DNA of 62,670 bases from Elusimicrobiota bacterium (GCA_016191335.1 JACPOW010000107.1:1-62670), one strand, 5' to 3'. Positions 51,509-59,808 are shown, counted from the stretch's first letter. Notes: generated from the sequence alone by a model not told the origin. Made by a program: numbers and translations.

Positions 51509-51823
51509 TTACTTGACGAGCTTGTTGGTGGGCTTGTGGGGAGGATCGTTGGGGGCGCGGGGCGTCACCTTCGGGTGGTCCTTGAAGGTCGGCGCGAGCT
51601 CGGCGTTGATCTTCGCCCAGGCGGGATCCTCGTCGGCCGAGCCCTTGATCGCGCCGATCGGGCACTCGGGGAGGCAGACGCCGCAGTCGATGCAGACCTC
51701 GGGGTTGATGATCATGAACTTCTCGTTCTTGTAGTCGCCGGGGTGGATGCACTCGACGGGACAGACATCGACGCACGCGGCGTAGACTTCGCCCAAACAG
51801 CCTTCGACGATGATATGAGTCAT
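51509..51823 (-). CDS. 7Fe (3Fe-4S/4Fe-4S) ferredoxin
   Basis: 104 residues from ATG 51823 with GGGAGA upstream. CLGEVYAACVDVCPVECI has the C-x7-C-x3-C spacing of the [3Fe-4S] site in FdxA-type ferredoxins, and CIDCGVCLPECPIGAI is the second cluster. The C-terminal extension (DPAWAKINAELAPTFKDHP) is also typical of the FdxA group. Soluble electron carrier; partner not identified. Divergent from the outer-membrane protein gene. Confidence 0.92.
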   Translation of the reverse strand: MTHIIVEGCLGEVYAACVDVCPVECIHPGDYKNEKFMIINPEVCIDCGVCLPECPIGAIKGSADEDPAWAKINAELAPTFKDHPKVTPRAPNDPPHKPTNKLVK

Positions 51824-51869
51824 TTGAGGTTCTCCCTTGCGCCGCATGGCGCGTCACGGCAAAACGCGT

Positions 51870-51875
51870 TATACT
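51870..51875 (+). promoter_or_regulatory. -10 hexamer TATACT for outer-membrane protein gene
   Basis: TATACT ends 8 bases before GTG 51884, supporting this unusual start. Confidence 0.5.
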
Positions 51876-51883
51876 TACTCTGC

Positions 51884-53329
51884 GTGGTCCATCGTACATC
51901 TTCGTCCATTTGTTGTCAAATTTTCCTCGGCTTTCTGCTGTCGGCGGCCGCGGCGCCGGCGCGCGCGGAGGTGGCCGTCTCGACGCCGTCGGCGCTAAGC
52001 CCCGGCGTGGCGCGGGCGATCGAGAAGCTCGCCAAGGTGAAGCTGTTCGGCGCCGCTTCCCTTAATTGGCGCAACGTCGGCCCGCGCGAGCCCGGTTTCG
52101 AGACCCAGATCCAGAACCAGGTCTACCTCGCGGACATGTACCTCGGGGCCGAGGGCCCGGTGACCGAGGACGTCCCGGTCCGGATCGAGTGGAACCTCCC
52201 GACCGCCGGGCGGGGCTCGCCGCGCCTGAGCCAGGCCTACGTGGAGTACGACGGGGTGCGGCGCATCAAGTTCCAGTTCGGCAAGTTCATGGTCCCGTTC
52301 GGGCGCTACAACGAGCTGTACCGGCCCGACCAGTATCTCGCGGTGACGCGACCGCTCCTGTACGCGTCGCCCGACAGCCTCGACCTCGTCGTGCGCCCCA
52401 ATTCGCCGCGGCCGCCGGTCAGCTACGGGTACGCCGACATCGGCCTGCGCTGGAGCTGGTATCCGGTCCGGGTCCATCCGCTCGTGCCCAGCGAGGTCAC
52501 CTTGTTCGTCGTCAACGGCCTCAGCGAGCAGAAGAACCGCCTGCGCACCTTCCCCAACCCCTCGAACCTCGGCATCCCCGGCCCGGGCACCGCCGGGGTG
52601 TCGCCCGATTTCGGCCACGAGAACAACAACCTCGCCGACAACAACAACGCCAAGTCCCTCGGAGGACGCGTCGTGTTCGCCCTCGGCGACCTGCGCCTGC
52701 CCTGGCCCGTGCCCGAGCGGGCCTCGGACCTCTCGGGCACCCACCTCGGCCTGTCGGGCATGGGCGGCAACTACGACCTCGAGGGCTACCTGAACTACGA
52801 GATGTGGAGCGCGGACTGGGCCTTCGACTACCGCGGCATCAACCTGTCCGGCGAGGTGATGTACAGCAAGAACCATTTCCTGACGCCGATGCTGTCGCCC
52901 TCGTCCACGGCTTCGTCGCCGGTGCTCCTGTCGACCGGGAGCCACTCGCGCCAGGTCGAGCATCTCTACGGCTATTTCATCCAGGCGTCCTTCCCGCTGA
53001 TGCGCCGTCCGCCGTACGGCCGGCGCCTCACCGGCCTGCTCGTCTACAACGAGCTGTACCGGCGCGGGCCGCTGCTGGACTTCCTCCTGAACTTCAACGA
53101 CGGGACCACGACCTTCGACTCGATGACGGCTTACCGCGCCGCGGCGCCCTTCGTCACGCGCCGGATCCGGAAATACACGGCCGGCGCCCATTGGCAGCTG
53201 GCCGAGCACTTCGCGGCGAAGTTCGAGTACTCGTATTGGGTGATGGGCAAGTCCACGGTCCGCAGCGCGACCTCCCTCGGCCTCAACGACATCTACCAGG
53301 GAGCGTTCTCCTTGGTCATGGGGTTCTAG
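51884..53329 (+). CDS. Outer-membrane beta-barrel protein (porin-like)
   Basis: 481 residues from GTG 51884. Signal peptide about 1-27 (IFLGFLLSAAAAPARAE). The rest is a chain of amphipathic strands (RIKFQFGKFMVPFGRYNELYRP; WYPVRVHPLVPSEVTLFVVNG) with aromatic girdles and ends IYQGAFSLVMGF with terminal Phe. The FGKF-VPFGRYNE block recalls phosphate-selective porins OprP/O. The Asn-rich ENNNLADNNNAK is a likely surface or periplasmic loop. The hydrolase gene follows after 2 bases. Confidence 0.82.
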   Translation: MVHRTSSSICCQIFLGFLLSAAAAPARAEVAVSTPSALSPGVARAIEKLAKVKLFGAASLNWRNVGPREPGFETQIQNQVYLADMYLGAEGPVTEDVPVRIEWNLPTAGRGSPRLSQAYVEYDGVRRIKFQFGKFMVPFGRYNELYRPDQYLAVTRPLLYASPDSLDLVVRPNSPRPPVSYGYADIGLRWSWYPVRVHPLVPSEVTLFVVNGLSEQKNRLRTFPNPSNLGIPGPGTAGVSPDFGHENNNLADNNNAKSLGGRVVFALGDLRLPWPVPERASDLSGTHLGLSGMGGNYDLEGYLNYEMWSADWAFDYRGINLSGEVMYSKNHFLTPMLSPSSTASSPVLLSTGSHSRQVEHLYGYFIQASFPLMRRPPYGRRLTGLLVYNELYRRGPLLDFLLNFNDGTTTFDSMTAYRAAAPFVTRRIRKYTAGAHWQLAEHFAAKFEYSYWVMGKSTVRSATSLGLNDIYQGAFSLVMGF

Positions 53330-53331
53330 CC

Positions 53332-54255
53332 GTGCCGAGGACCGCCGCCGCGCTCGCCCTGCTGCTGGCCGCGCCGGCCGGGGCCGCGGGCCTCGCGGCG
53401 CCGGGCAAGGACTTCAAGGTCTCGGTCGTCGAGGTCAGCACCGCGCCCGGCCGCACCGACTACCTCCTCAAGTTCCCGTCGGCGGCGAAGAGCCCGTGGC
53501 CGGCCAACGACACGGTCTGGGCGCACCTGTCCGTGCCGGACGCGGCCAAGCGCAAGAACGGGGCGGCGGTGCTGGTGCTTCCCGTGATGGCCGCGCCGAA
53601 CGTCTGGATCGAGACGCGGTTCGTGGACCGCTTCGTCGCGGACGGCCTCGTCGTCATGTGGATCGAGATGCCCACGCAGTTCCACCGCCGGCCGCATCCG
53701 TCCATGCCGAGCGGCCAGGTCTTCCTCGCGCGCACGACCGGCCAGCTCGCGCGGAACTTCCGCCAGTCGGTCTCCGACGCGCGGCGTGCCTTCGGCGTGC
53801 TCGCCGCCCGCCCCGAGGTGGACCCCCGGCGGGTGGCCCTGTTCGGCATCAGCCTGGGCGCCATCGTGGGCTCGGTGACCTGGTCCGTGGACCCCCGGCC
53901 GGCGGCCGGCGTGTTCGTGATGGGGGGGGCCGATTTCCCGGGCATCGCGCTCAACGGCTCCCTGAGCGGGCCTTTCGTCAGGAAGATGGGCCTCCAGGCG
54001 GGGGATCTGAGGGCGGCCTGGACCGGCCTCGACCCCCTGGACTACAAGGCGTCGAACGCGGGCAAGAAGGCGCTCCTGATCAACGTGAACTCGGACACGG
54101 TCATACCGCGGGCCAACGCGTTGAGGCTCAAGGAGGCCTTTCCCGACTCCCGCCAGGTCTGGCTGCCCCTGGGGCATTACACCGCGATCGTGCATCTCCT
54201 GTGGCTGCCGGGCTCGGTGTCCCGGCGCCTCCAGGAGGCACTTTTAACGCGGTAA
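53332..54255 (+). CDS. Secreted alpha/beta hydrolase
   Basis: 307 residues from GTG 53332, two bases after the porin-like stop. Signal peptide 1-19. Nucleophile elbow LFGISLGAIVGS (GxSxG), an acid in LLINVNSDTVIPR and a His in LGHYTAIVHLL complete a triad. AAVLVLPVMAAP is the oxyanion-hole strand. Dienelactone-hydrolase/acetyl-xylan-esterase-like shape; substrate unknown. Co-transcribed with the outer-membrane protein, so it may process what that protein admits (inference). Confidence 0.82.
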   Translation: MPRTAAALALLLAAPAGAAGLAAPGKDFKVSVVEVSTAPGRTDYLLKFPSAAKSPWPANDTVWAHLSVPDAAKRKNGAAVLVLPVMAAPNVWIETRFVDRFVADGLVVMWIEMPTQFHRRPHPSMPSGQVFLARTTGQLARNFRQSVSDARRAFGVLAARPEVDPRRVALFGISLGAIVGSVTWSVDPRPAAGVFVMGGADFPGIALNGSLSGPFVRKMGLQAGDLRAAWTGLDPLDYKASNAGKKALLINVNSDTVIPRANALRLKEAFPDSRQVWLPLGHYTAIVHLLWLPGSVSRRLQEALLTR

Positions 54256-54282
54256 AAATACGATTAAAAGGCCCGGCAAGCC

Positions 54283-54311
54283 TTGACAGCCCAACTTGGC
54301 GGGCTTACACT
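54283..54311 (+). promoter_or_regulatory. Near-consensus sigma70 promoter for small lipoprotein pair
   Basis: TTGACA at 54283-54288, exactly 17 bases, TACACT at 54306-54311. The leader is about 30 bases with GGGAGA before ATG 54348. The strongest promoter match in the window. Confidence 0.8.
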
Positions 54312-54347
54312 GTTGTCATACGCCGCAATCGTTTTGGGAGAATTGAC

Positions 54348-54521
54348 ATGAAAAGCTTATCGTTGATCGTCCTCGCCGCGGTGTCCTTCGGCGCTTTGGC
54401 CCTGTCCGGCTGCAGCGGCTGCATGCCGCAGGAGGAGGCGAAGAAGGCGGCGGCTCCGCCGGTGACCTGCGGGCGCGGAACGGTGGCTCAGGGGACCCAG
54501 TGCGTCGGGACGGTCAAATGA
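54348..54521 (+). CDS. Small lipoprotein with C-terminal CGxGT-QCVG motif (first of pair)
   Basis: 57 residues. Lipoprotein signal with lipobox LSGC, then SGCMPQEEAKKAAAPP and a tail VTCGRGTVAQGTQCVGTVK. The two tail cysteines can pair in a small disulphide loop. A strong promoter and a good Shine-Dalgarno indicate high expression. Paralogous to the next gene. No known family recalled. Confidence 0.75.
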   Translation: MKSLSLIVLAAVSFGALALSGCSGCMPQEEAKKAAAPPVTCGRGTVAQGTQCVGTVK

Positions 54522-54532
54522 TCCGGAGGCAT

Positions 54533-54763
54533 ATGAAAAATCTACACAGACTCTTCGCCGTGATCCTCGGCCTCGGGATGCTGGGCGCCGCCGCTTGCAG
54601 CGGCTGCTCGCAGCAGCCGGACACCTCGTCCACGAGCCAGGTGTCCCAGCCCCTGTCCTACAAGTGCGGACAGGGGACCCATCGCGAGGGGAACCAGTGC
54701 GTCGGCGACAATGTGTCCAGCAAGCCCGCCGCCACCCCCCTCAGGACCTCCGGGAACAACTGA
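54533..54763 (+). CDS. Small lipoprotein with C-terminal CGxGT-QCVG motif (second of pair)
   Basis: 76 residues from ATG 54533, chosen because GGAGG lies 3-7 bases upstream; an in-frame ATG at 54518 overlaps the previous stop and is a less likely start. Lipobox AAAC, then a Ser/Gln/Thr linker and KCGQGTHREGNQCVGDN. Same cysteine pattern as the gene before it, so the two arose by duplication. The pair ends at a strong terminator. Confidence 0.75.
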   Translation: MKNLHRLFAVILGLGMLGAAACSGCSQQPDTSSTSQVSQPLSYKCGQGTHREGNQCVGDNVSSKPAATPLRTSGNN

Positions 54764-54779
54764 CCTGCGCCGGGTGAAA

Positions 54780-54813
54780 AAAGGCCCGCCCTCTCGTTCG
54801 AGGGCGGGCCTTT
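54780..54813. terminator. Bidirectional intrinsic terminator
   Basis: 14-bp perfect stem (AAAGGCCCGCCCTC and its complement) with a 6-base loop, flanked by A-run on the left and TTTCTTT on the right. Ends both the lipoprotein pair and the convergent 305-residue gene. Confidence 0.85.
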
Positions 54814-54823
54814 CTTTCGCGGG

Positions 54824-55741
54824 CTAGCGGCCGCCGAGGGGGCGGAACCCGTTGGGCTGCTCCGGGGCCTTCTCGCCGTCCTTCGTGTCGAGCGGCACGG
54901 GCGCGTTTTGGTTCTTCATGGCCTTCTTCATCTCGTCGGAGCTCATGAGGTCGGCCATGACCTTGTTCTTGTCCGGGGGAGGGGCGTCGCCGCCGTCGAG
55001 GAAGCCGGTGAGGCTCGCGGGAAGGCCGACCGCCTTGATCACGGCCGTCCCGAGGTTCTTGACCACGTTGTCGTTCTGGAAGAGCCCGCCGACCGCCGCC
55101 GTCAGGCCGGGAGGCGCCTCCTTGATCCCCGAGATGAGGGCGTCCCGGATCCCGGGATCGCTCCCGTACTTCTTCACGAGCTTGCTGAAATCGTTCGACT
55201 TCGCCAGGCCGTAGGCGAACTTCAGCGGGTCCTTGTCCTTCCAGTACGCGTCGCGCAGGGCGCGCAGTTCGGGGGACGCCGCCCAGTCCCTTCCGTATTG
55301 GGTGATGGAGGGGTGCTTCTTCTCCATGCGCCGGACGAAGGCGTCCACGAATTTCTCGTTCTTGAGCGCGGCCTCCTTGAAGCTCAGCGCGGCCGACGCC
55401 TTCGGGTCGGAGGGGTTCGCGGTCGAGCCGGAGGCGCTCGTCGGCTTGGGCGTCGAGGCCCCGGGGCCGACGACGCGCATGCCCGCGTCTCCCTTGACCA
55501 TCCCCAGGCTGGTCTGCTGGACCGGCTCGGGGGCCGCCGGAGCGGGGGCCGGGAACGAAGGCGGCGCGGCGGACTGGGAGGGGTCCGGCGTGGTGCTCAT
55601 GTCGAACCCGGAGGTGTCGAGGCCGGCGTTGCGGTTGGACATGAGGTGCCAGCCCGTCACCCCGATGGCCGAGCCGCCGACGGCGATCAAGACCAGGATG
55701 ACGCCGAGGCGGCTCGTCTTATGCGGGTGCTCCTCGCTCAT
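54824..55741 (-). CDS. Single-pass membrane protein of unknown function
   Basis: 305 residues. Cytoplasmic N-terminus of about 11 residues, one TM (LGVILVLIAVGGSAIGVTGWHL), a Pro/Ser/Thr-rich linker to about 115, then a helical periplasmic domain (KNEKFVDAFVRRMEKKHPS; LAKSNDFSKLVKKYG). No motif or family recognised. The promoter is excellent (TTGACA, 17 bases, CATAAT) and ends 6 bases before the ATG, so the gene and start are well supported. Confidence 0.75.
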   Translation of the reverse strand: MSEEHPHKTSRLGVILVLIAVGGSAIGVTGWHLMSNRNAGLDTSGFDMSTTPDPSQSAAPPSFPAPAPAAPEPVQQTSLGMVKGDAGMRVVGPGASTPKPTSASGSTANPSDPKASAALSFKEAALKNEKFVDAFVRRMEKKHPSITQYGRDWAASPELRALRDAYWKDKDPLKFAYGLAKSNDFSKLVKKYGSDPGIRDALISGIKEAPPGLTAAVGGLFQNDNVVKNLGTAVIKAVGLPASLTGFLDGGDAPPPDKNKVMADLMSSDEMKKAMKNQNAPVPLDTKDGEKAPEQPNGFRPLGGR

Positions 55742-55747
55742 GGCTTC

Positions 55748-55776
55748 ATTATGGTGTGGGCGGGCCGTCCTGTCAA
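55748..55776 (-). promoter_or_regulatory. Leaderless sigma70 promoter for 305-aa membrane protein
   Basis: Minus strand: perfect TTGACA (55776-55771), 17-base spacer, CATAAT (55753-55748), 6 bases to ATG 55741. Confidence 0.78.
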
Positions 55777-55811
55777 GGCGTCCGATACTTAATTCCGTAA
55801 TGGCTAACGGC

Positions 55812-55817
55812 TATAAT
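55812..55817 (+). promoter_or_regulatory. -10 hexamer TATAAT for barrel-LysM gene
   Basis: Perfect TATAAT ending 7 bases before ATG 55825. Confidence 0.6.
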
Positions 55818-55824
55818 CGCCGGG

Positions 55825-57165
55825 ATGACGAGAAGGGCTTTGGCGCTCCTCCTCGCCCTCGCGCTGGCCGCTCCGGACGCCGGAGCCGTCGCTTACAACG
55901 ACGTCCTGCCGGGCGCGCGGGCGATGGGCATGGGAACCGCGTATTCGGCGATCGCCGACGACGCGTTCGGCCTGTTTTACAACCCCGCGGGCTCGGCGAA
56001 CACGCCGTACACGCAGGGCGCGGGCACCATCGGCCGGATGCTCTCTCCCCGCGGCCCCTTGTCCTTCGCCACCGGCGCCTACATGCGCCCTTACGAGCCG
56101 ATCAACACCGCCACCATCGGCGCCGCCTATCACCTCGAACGACAGCGCAACGGCGGCGACATCGACGCGATGCTCTTCAACTACAGCCAGGAGTACCGGG
56201 TCCGCCAGATCCCGTTCTCGAAGCCGCTCAAGATCGGCGCCAACGCCAAGATCGTCAACTCCGACGCGGGCAACGGCGGCAAGTTCGGCCTCGGGTTCGA
56301 CGTCGGCGCGATCGCCCGCACGAACATGGGCCTCTCCGCGGGCATCGTGCTCAGCGACTTCGTCACCTCTCTGGCGTATCCCCGCCCGGCGATCACGCTC
56401 GCGACGGCGTACGCCTGGGGCCGGCGCCTCACCTTGGCCGGGGATTTCCGCGTGCGCGGGGGCCTGGCCGAGTTCTATCCCGGCATCGAAGCGACCTTCC
56501 ATCAGGGCCTGCTGCGCGTCCGGGGCGGCAAGGGCCTGACCCTCGACGGCGTGAGCACTTTGGCCTTCGGCCTCGGGCTGAACTTCTCGCCGATGATCCT
56601 CGACATCGCGATGTCCCTTCCGCCCGCGGGCCTCAACCGGTCCGGCGGCGGCTACCAGGCGACCTTCAGCTACCGCTTCGGCGCCCCGTCCTTCACCGGG
56701 CAGTTCGTCGGACAGGCCGCCGCGCAGGCGGAGACCCTTCGCAGCGACCTCTCCAACCTCGAGCAGAAGCAGAAGACGATGTCCCAGCAGGCCGGCACGG
56801 CGGAGAGCAACAAGGCCGCGGCGGAGAGCCAGCTGCGCGTGCTCGAGAAGCGCGTGGCCGAGGCGCAGGACGAGTACCGCGCCCTGCTCAAGCGCAACGA
56901 CGAGCTCGACTACCGCGCCGCCGAGAAGGCCGCCGGGCTCCTGGGCCGTCCGAAGCCCGTCGCGATCAAGGTCCGCGCGAAGCCCGCCCCGCCGGCCTGG
57001 CCGAAGCGCCACGTGGTCAAGGCCGGCGACACTTTGCGCACCATGGCCAAGCAGTACTACGGCGACCCCAATCTCTGGGAGAGGATCTACGACGCGAACC
57101 GCGAGAAGGTCGAGCGCGGGCTGCCCGCCGAGGGGGCCTCGCTGCTGATCCCCGCGCCGAACTGA
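55825..57165 (+). CDS. Outer-membrane barrel fused to coiled coil and LysM domain
   Basis: 446 residues. Signal peptide 1-22. Residues about 22-290 form a PorV/FadL-like barrel (opening LPGARAMGMGTAYSAIADDAFGLFYNPAG), about 300-370 a coiled coil (LRSDLSNLEQKQKTMSQQ), and about 395-446 a LysM repeat (HVVKAGDTLRTMAKQYYGDPNLWERIY) that binds peptidoglycan. One chain would thus link outer membrane and cell wall. Followed one base later by the receiver/propeller gene. Confidence 0.85.
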   Translation: MTRRALALLLALALAAPDAGAVAYNDVLPGARAMGMGTAYSAIADDAFGLFYNPAGSANTPYTQGAGTIGRMLSPRGPLSFATGAYMRPYEPINTATIGAAYHLERQRNGGDIDAMLFNYSQEYRVRQIPFSKPLKIGANAKIVNSDAGNGGKFGLGFDVGAIARTNMGLSAGIVLSDFVTSLAYPRPAITLATAYAWGRRLTLAGDFRVRGGLAEFYPGIEATFHQGLLRVRGGKGLTLDGVSTLAFGLGLNFSPMILDIAMSLPPAGLNRSGGGYQATFSYRFGAPSFTGQFVGQAAAQAETLRSDLSNLEQKQKTMSQQAGTAESNKAAAESQLRVLEKRVAEAQDEYRALLKRNDELDYRAAEKAAGLLGRPKPVAIKVRAKPAPPAWPKRHVVKAGDTLRTMAKQYYGDPNLWERIYDANREKVERGLPAEGASLLIPAPN

Positions 57166-57166
57166 C

Positions 57167-58318
57167 ATGGCCGCCATCGGATTGCTGGCGAAGGAAGCCG
57201 CCGACCGGGAGCTCCTCGGGCTCATGCTCGGAGAGCTCGGCCACCGGGCCGAGGGCGCCGGCCGCCTCGAGGAGGCCCTCGAGTTCGCGCGGGAGCGCCG
57301 GACGAAGGCCTTCCTGCTCGTCGACGGCGGCGGCGCCGACGCCGAGAGCCTGACGCGGGAGCTGATCCGCGCCTTCCCGCTCATGCCGGTCGTCGTCGCG
57401 CTGAAGGTGCGCGACGCGAGCCGCGCCGTCGCGCTGATGCGCGTGGGCGCCGCGGAGGTCGTGGCCCCGCCGTGGACCCCGGAGGACCTCAAGGCCTCGG
57501 TCTCCAAGGGGCTGCGCTTCCAGGGCACGGCCCTCTCGGTCGCGAGCTCCGCGCCCCTGAGCCGCTCCCCGATCTGGTACGCGCTGGCCGTGGGCCTGTT
57601 CCTGGCGGCGGGGCTCGGCGTCGCCTCGCTCAAGCGCGCCGAGGCGAACCGCGCGGCCGCCGCCGCGCGCGTCGACCGCTGGGAGCTCCCGGTCCGCCAT
57701 CCCGCGGGCCTCGCCTTCGACGGCAAGTCGCTGTGGCTCGTCGAGTGGTTCACCCAATCCTTCTACGCGCTCTCCCCCGACGACACCGCCGTCCGGATCG
57801 TCCGCCACCTGACCGCGGAGACCCCGGTCGCGGCGGCCTTCACCGCGGAGGCGATGTGGACGGTCTCCGCCGACGGCACCGTCATCCGCCGCATGCGCGA
57901 CGACAAGATGACCCCTCTCGCCCGCTACGCGAAGGCCGCGCCGAACTGCGCCGGCCTCGCCTTCGACGGCCTCTACCTCTGGACTCTCGACGCCCGCGCC
58001 AAGGTCCTGCGCAAGCACCTCGTCGACCGCGAGCTCAGCGTCCTCGCGACCTACCGGTGGCGGGGCTCGAAGCCCGCCGGCCTGGTCTTCGACGGCCGCT
58101 CGCTCTGGACCCTCGACGCCGCCGACCGCCGGCTCGCGCGGTACGCCCTGGACCGCCCGGAGGAGCCCGTGGACGGCATCCCGCTTCCCGAATACGCCGA
58201 GGGCGACTACATCCCGACCGGCGTCTCCTGGGACGGCGCGCGGTTCTGGACGGTGGGCGAGGCGAAGGACGGGCGTTCCCCGGCGCGCCTGGTCCGGCAT
58301 AAAGAGGAAGCGCGATGA
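57167..58318 (+). CDS. Receiver-like domain, TM and beta-propeller fusion
   Basis: 383 residues. Residues 1-120 follow a response-regulator receiver fold (IGLLAKEAADRELLGLMLGELGH; LLVDGGGAD in place of the phospho-Asp strand; VALKVRDAS in place of the Lys strand), but the acidic pocket is not intact. TM at about 137-155 (IWYALAVGLFLAAGLGVASL). The C-terminal part is a repeat propeller with GLAFDGKSLWLVEW, GLAFDGLYLWTLDA and GLVFDGRSLWTLDA. A receiver in the cytoplasm and a propeller outside is an unfamiliar order. ATGA overlap with the next gene. Confidence 0.75.
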   Translation: MAAIGLLAKEAADRELLGLMLGELGHRAEGAGRLEEALEFARERRTKAFLLVDGGGADAESLTRELIRAFPLMPVVVALKVRDASRAVALMRVGAAEVVAPPWTPEDLKASVSKGLRFQGTALSVASSAPLSRSPIWYALAVGLFLAAGLGVASLKRAEANRAAAAARVDRWELPVRHPAGLAFDGKSLWLVEWFTQSFYALSPDDTAVRIVRHLTAETPVAAAFTAEAMWTVSADGTVIRRMRDDKMTPLARYAKAAPNCAGLAFDGLYLWTLDARAKVLRKHLVDRELSVLATYRWRGSKPAGLVFDGRSLWTLDAADRRLARYALDRPEEPVDGIPLPEYAEGDYIPTGVSWDGARFWTVGEAKDGRSPARLVRHKEEAR

Positions 58319-58626
58319 CCCGCGCCCCCTATCTCGTGCCCGCGCTGCTGCGCTTCCCGGGCTCCTCCGCGCGCCAGGACTCCTGGGGCCGCCTCCTTAA
58401 GATAACGGCCGGCGGCGCGGAGCTGTCCACCGCGGCCCGCCTCGCGAAGGGCGAGGTCCTGCTGGCGCAGTTCGAGCTGGGGGGAGAGCGGCTCCTGATG
58501 CGCGCGCGCGTCCATCACGCGGGCGACGACGACGACGGGCAGCGCCTGGCGGAGCTCGTCTGGGTGGACATGGTGGAGCGCCGCCGGCTGGCGCGCGCGC
58601 TCCTCGAAGTCCTCGCGAAGTCCTAG
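58315..58626 (+). CDS. PilZ-like small protein
   Basis: 103 residues from ATG 58315 overlapping the previous stop. Core strands ITAGGAELSTAARLAKGEVLLAQFEL and RVHHAGDDDDGQRLAELVWVDMVERRR resemble a PilZ barrel, but the N-terminal RxxxR of c-di-GMP binders is missing, so it may be a non-binding PilZ. Third gene of the barrel-LysM operon; gcvT starts 59 bases later with its own promoter. Confidence 0.6.
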   Translation: MTRAPYLVPALLRFPGSSARQDSWGRLLKITAGGAELSTAARLAKGEVLLAQFELGGERLLMRARVHHAGDDDDGQRLAELVWVDMVERRRLARALLEVLAKS

Positions 58627-58673
58627 CGCCCTCCCGCCCGGCCGCCGTTGTTGTCGGCCTTTTGCCTAAATGC

Positions 58674-58679
58674 TACTTT
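58674..58679 (+). promoter_or_regulatory. -10-like hexamer TACTTT for gcvTHP
   Basis: TACTTT ends 6 bases before ATG 58686. No glycine riboswitch is visible in the 59-base space upstream. Confidence 0.4.
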
Positions 58680-58685
58680 AGGCAT

Positions 58686-59804
58686 ATGTCCACCTCGGCG
58701 GTCGCGCGTCGCACGGCGCTGTACGAAAGCCACAAGAATCTGGGCGGTAAGATCGTCGATTTCCACGGGTGGGAATTGCCGGTCCAGTACGAATCGATCA
58801 TGAAGGAGCACGAGGCCACGCGCCATCGCTGCGGCCTGTTCGACGTCTCCCACATGGGCCAGGTGTTCGCGACGGGCCCCGGAGCCCTCGCCTTCCTCCA
58901 GAAGGTCAACGCCAACGACATCTCCCGCATCGGCCCGGGCAAGGCGATCTACTCCCACCTGCCCAACGAGAAGGGCGGGGTCGTCGACGACGTCATCGTC
59001 TCCTGCCTCGCCAAGGACCGCTACCTGATCGTCGTCAACGCGGCCACCGCCGACAAGGATTTCGCCTGGTTCCAGAAGCACGCGAAGGGCTTCGACGTGA
59101 AGCTCGAGAACAAGTCCGACCTCTACGGCATGATCGCGGTGCAAGGCCCCAAGGCGGCCGAGATCGCGGCGATGATCGCGCCGAAGATGGCCGCGCTGCC
59201 CCGGTTCGGCGCCCTCGAGCTCGAATTGTACGGCCAGCCCTCGTTCATCACCCGCACCGGCTACACCGGCGAGGACGGCTGCGAGTTCATCGTGCCCAAT
59301 GAGATCGTCGTCCGCGTCTGGGAAGACCTGCTCGCGCAGGGACGCTCTCTCGGCGCGGCGCCCTGCGGCCTCGGCGCGCGCGACGTGCTCCGCCTCGAGG
59401 CGGGCTATCTCCTGTACGGGCAGGACCTCGACGACGACCTCAGCACCTTCGAGGCCAACTACGGCTGGGTGGTGAAGCTCGACAAGGGGGACTTCATCGG
59501 CAAGGCCGCCTTGGTCAAGCAGAAGGCCGAGGGCATCAAGAGGAAGCTCACCGGCGTGAAGCTTCTCGAGCGCGGCGTTCCTCGCGCGGGCGCCCCGGTC
59601 ATGCTTGAAGGCAAAGAGATCGGGAAGTTCTGCTCGGCCACCTACTCGCCGAGCCTGCAGGCGGGGATAGGAACGGGCTACCTCGATAGACCGGACCTCG
59701 CTCCGGGCACCAAATGCAGCGTCGTATTGCACGGCCGGGAGATCCCCGCCGAGATCGTGAAGACGCCGTTTTACATCTCACCCAACCTCAAAAAGGGAGC
59801 CTGA
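58686..59804 (+). CDS. gcvT: Glycine cleavage system aminomethyltransferase (T protein)
   Basis: 372 residues. Typical T-protein blocks: GWELPVQYESIMKEHEATRHRCGLFDVSHMGQ near the N-terminus, LQKVNANDISRIGPGKAIYS, TRTGYTGEDGCEFIVPN and GLGARDVLRLEAGYLLYGQDL (Asp of the folate site). Transfers the aminomethyl carbon from lipoylated GcvH to tetrahydrofolate. Start at ATG 58686 rather than 58662 because of the -10 spacing and family N-terminus. gcvH follows after 4 bases. Confidence 0.96.
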   Translation: MSTSAVARRTALYESHKNLGGKIVDFHGWELPVQYESIMKEHEATRHRCGLFDVSHMGQVFATGPGALAFLQKVNANDISRIGPGKAIYSHLPNEKGGVVDDVIVSCLAKDRYLIVVNAATADKDFAWFQKHAKGFDVKLENKSDLYGMIAVQGPKAAEIAAMIAPKMAALPRFGALELELYGQPSFITRTGYTGEDGCEFIVPNEIVVRVWEDLLAQGRSLGAAPCGLGARDVLRLEAGYLLYGQDLDDDLSTFEANYGWVVKLDKGDFIGKAALVKQKAEGIKRKLTGVKLLERGVPRAGAPVMLEGKEIGKFCSATYSPSLQAGIGTGYLDRPDLAPGTKCSVVLHGREIPAEIVKTPFYISPNLKKGA

Positions 59805-59808
59805 ATTT

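Noticed and set aside
48313..51516. 1067-residue plus-strand frame opposite murC and the C39/NlpC gene
   Set aside because: Shadow frame. Both minus-strand genes have clear catalytic motifs, and this frame has none.
58627..58685. Glycine riboswitch before gcvT
   Set aside because: The 59-base gap is too short and shows no glycine-aptamer motifs. The promoter geometry predicts no leader.
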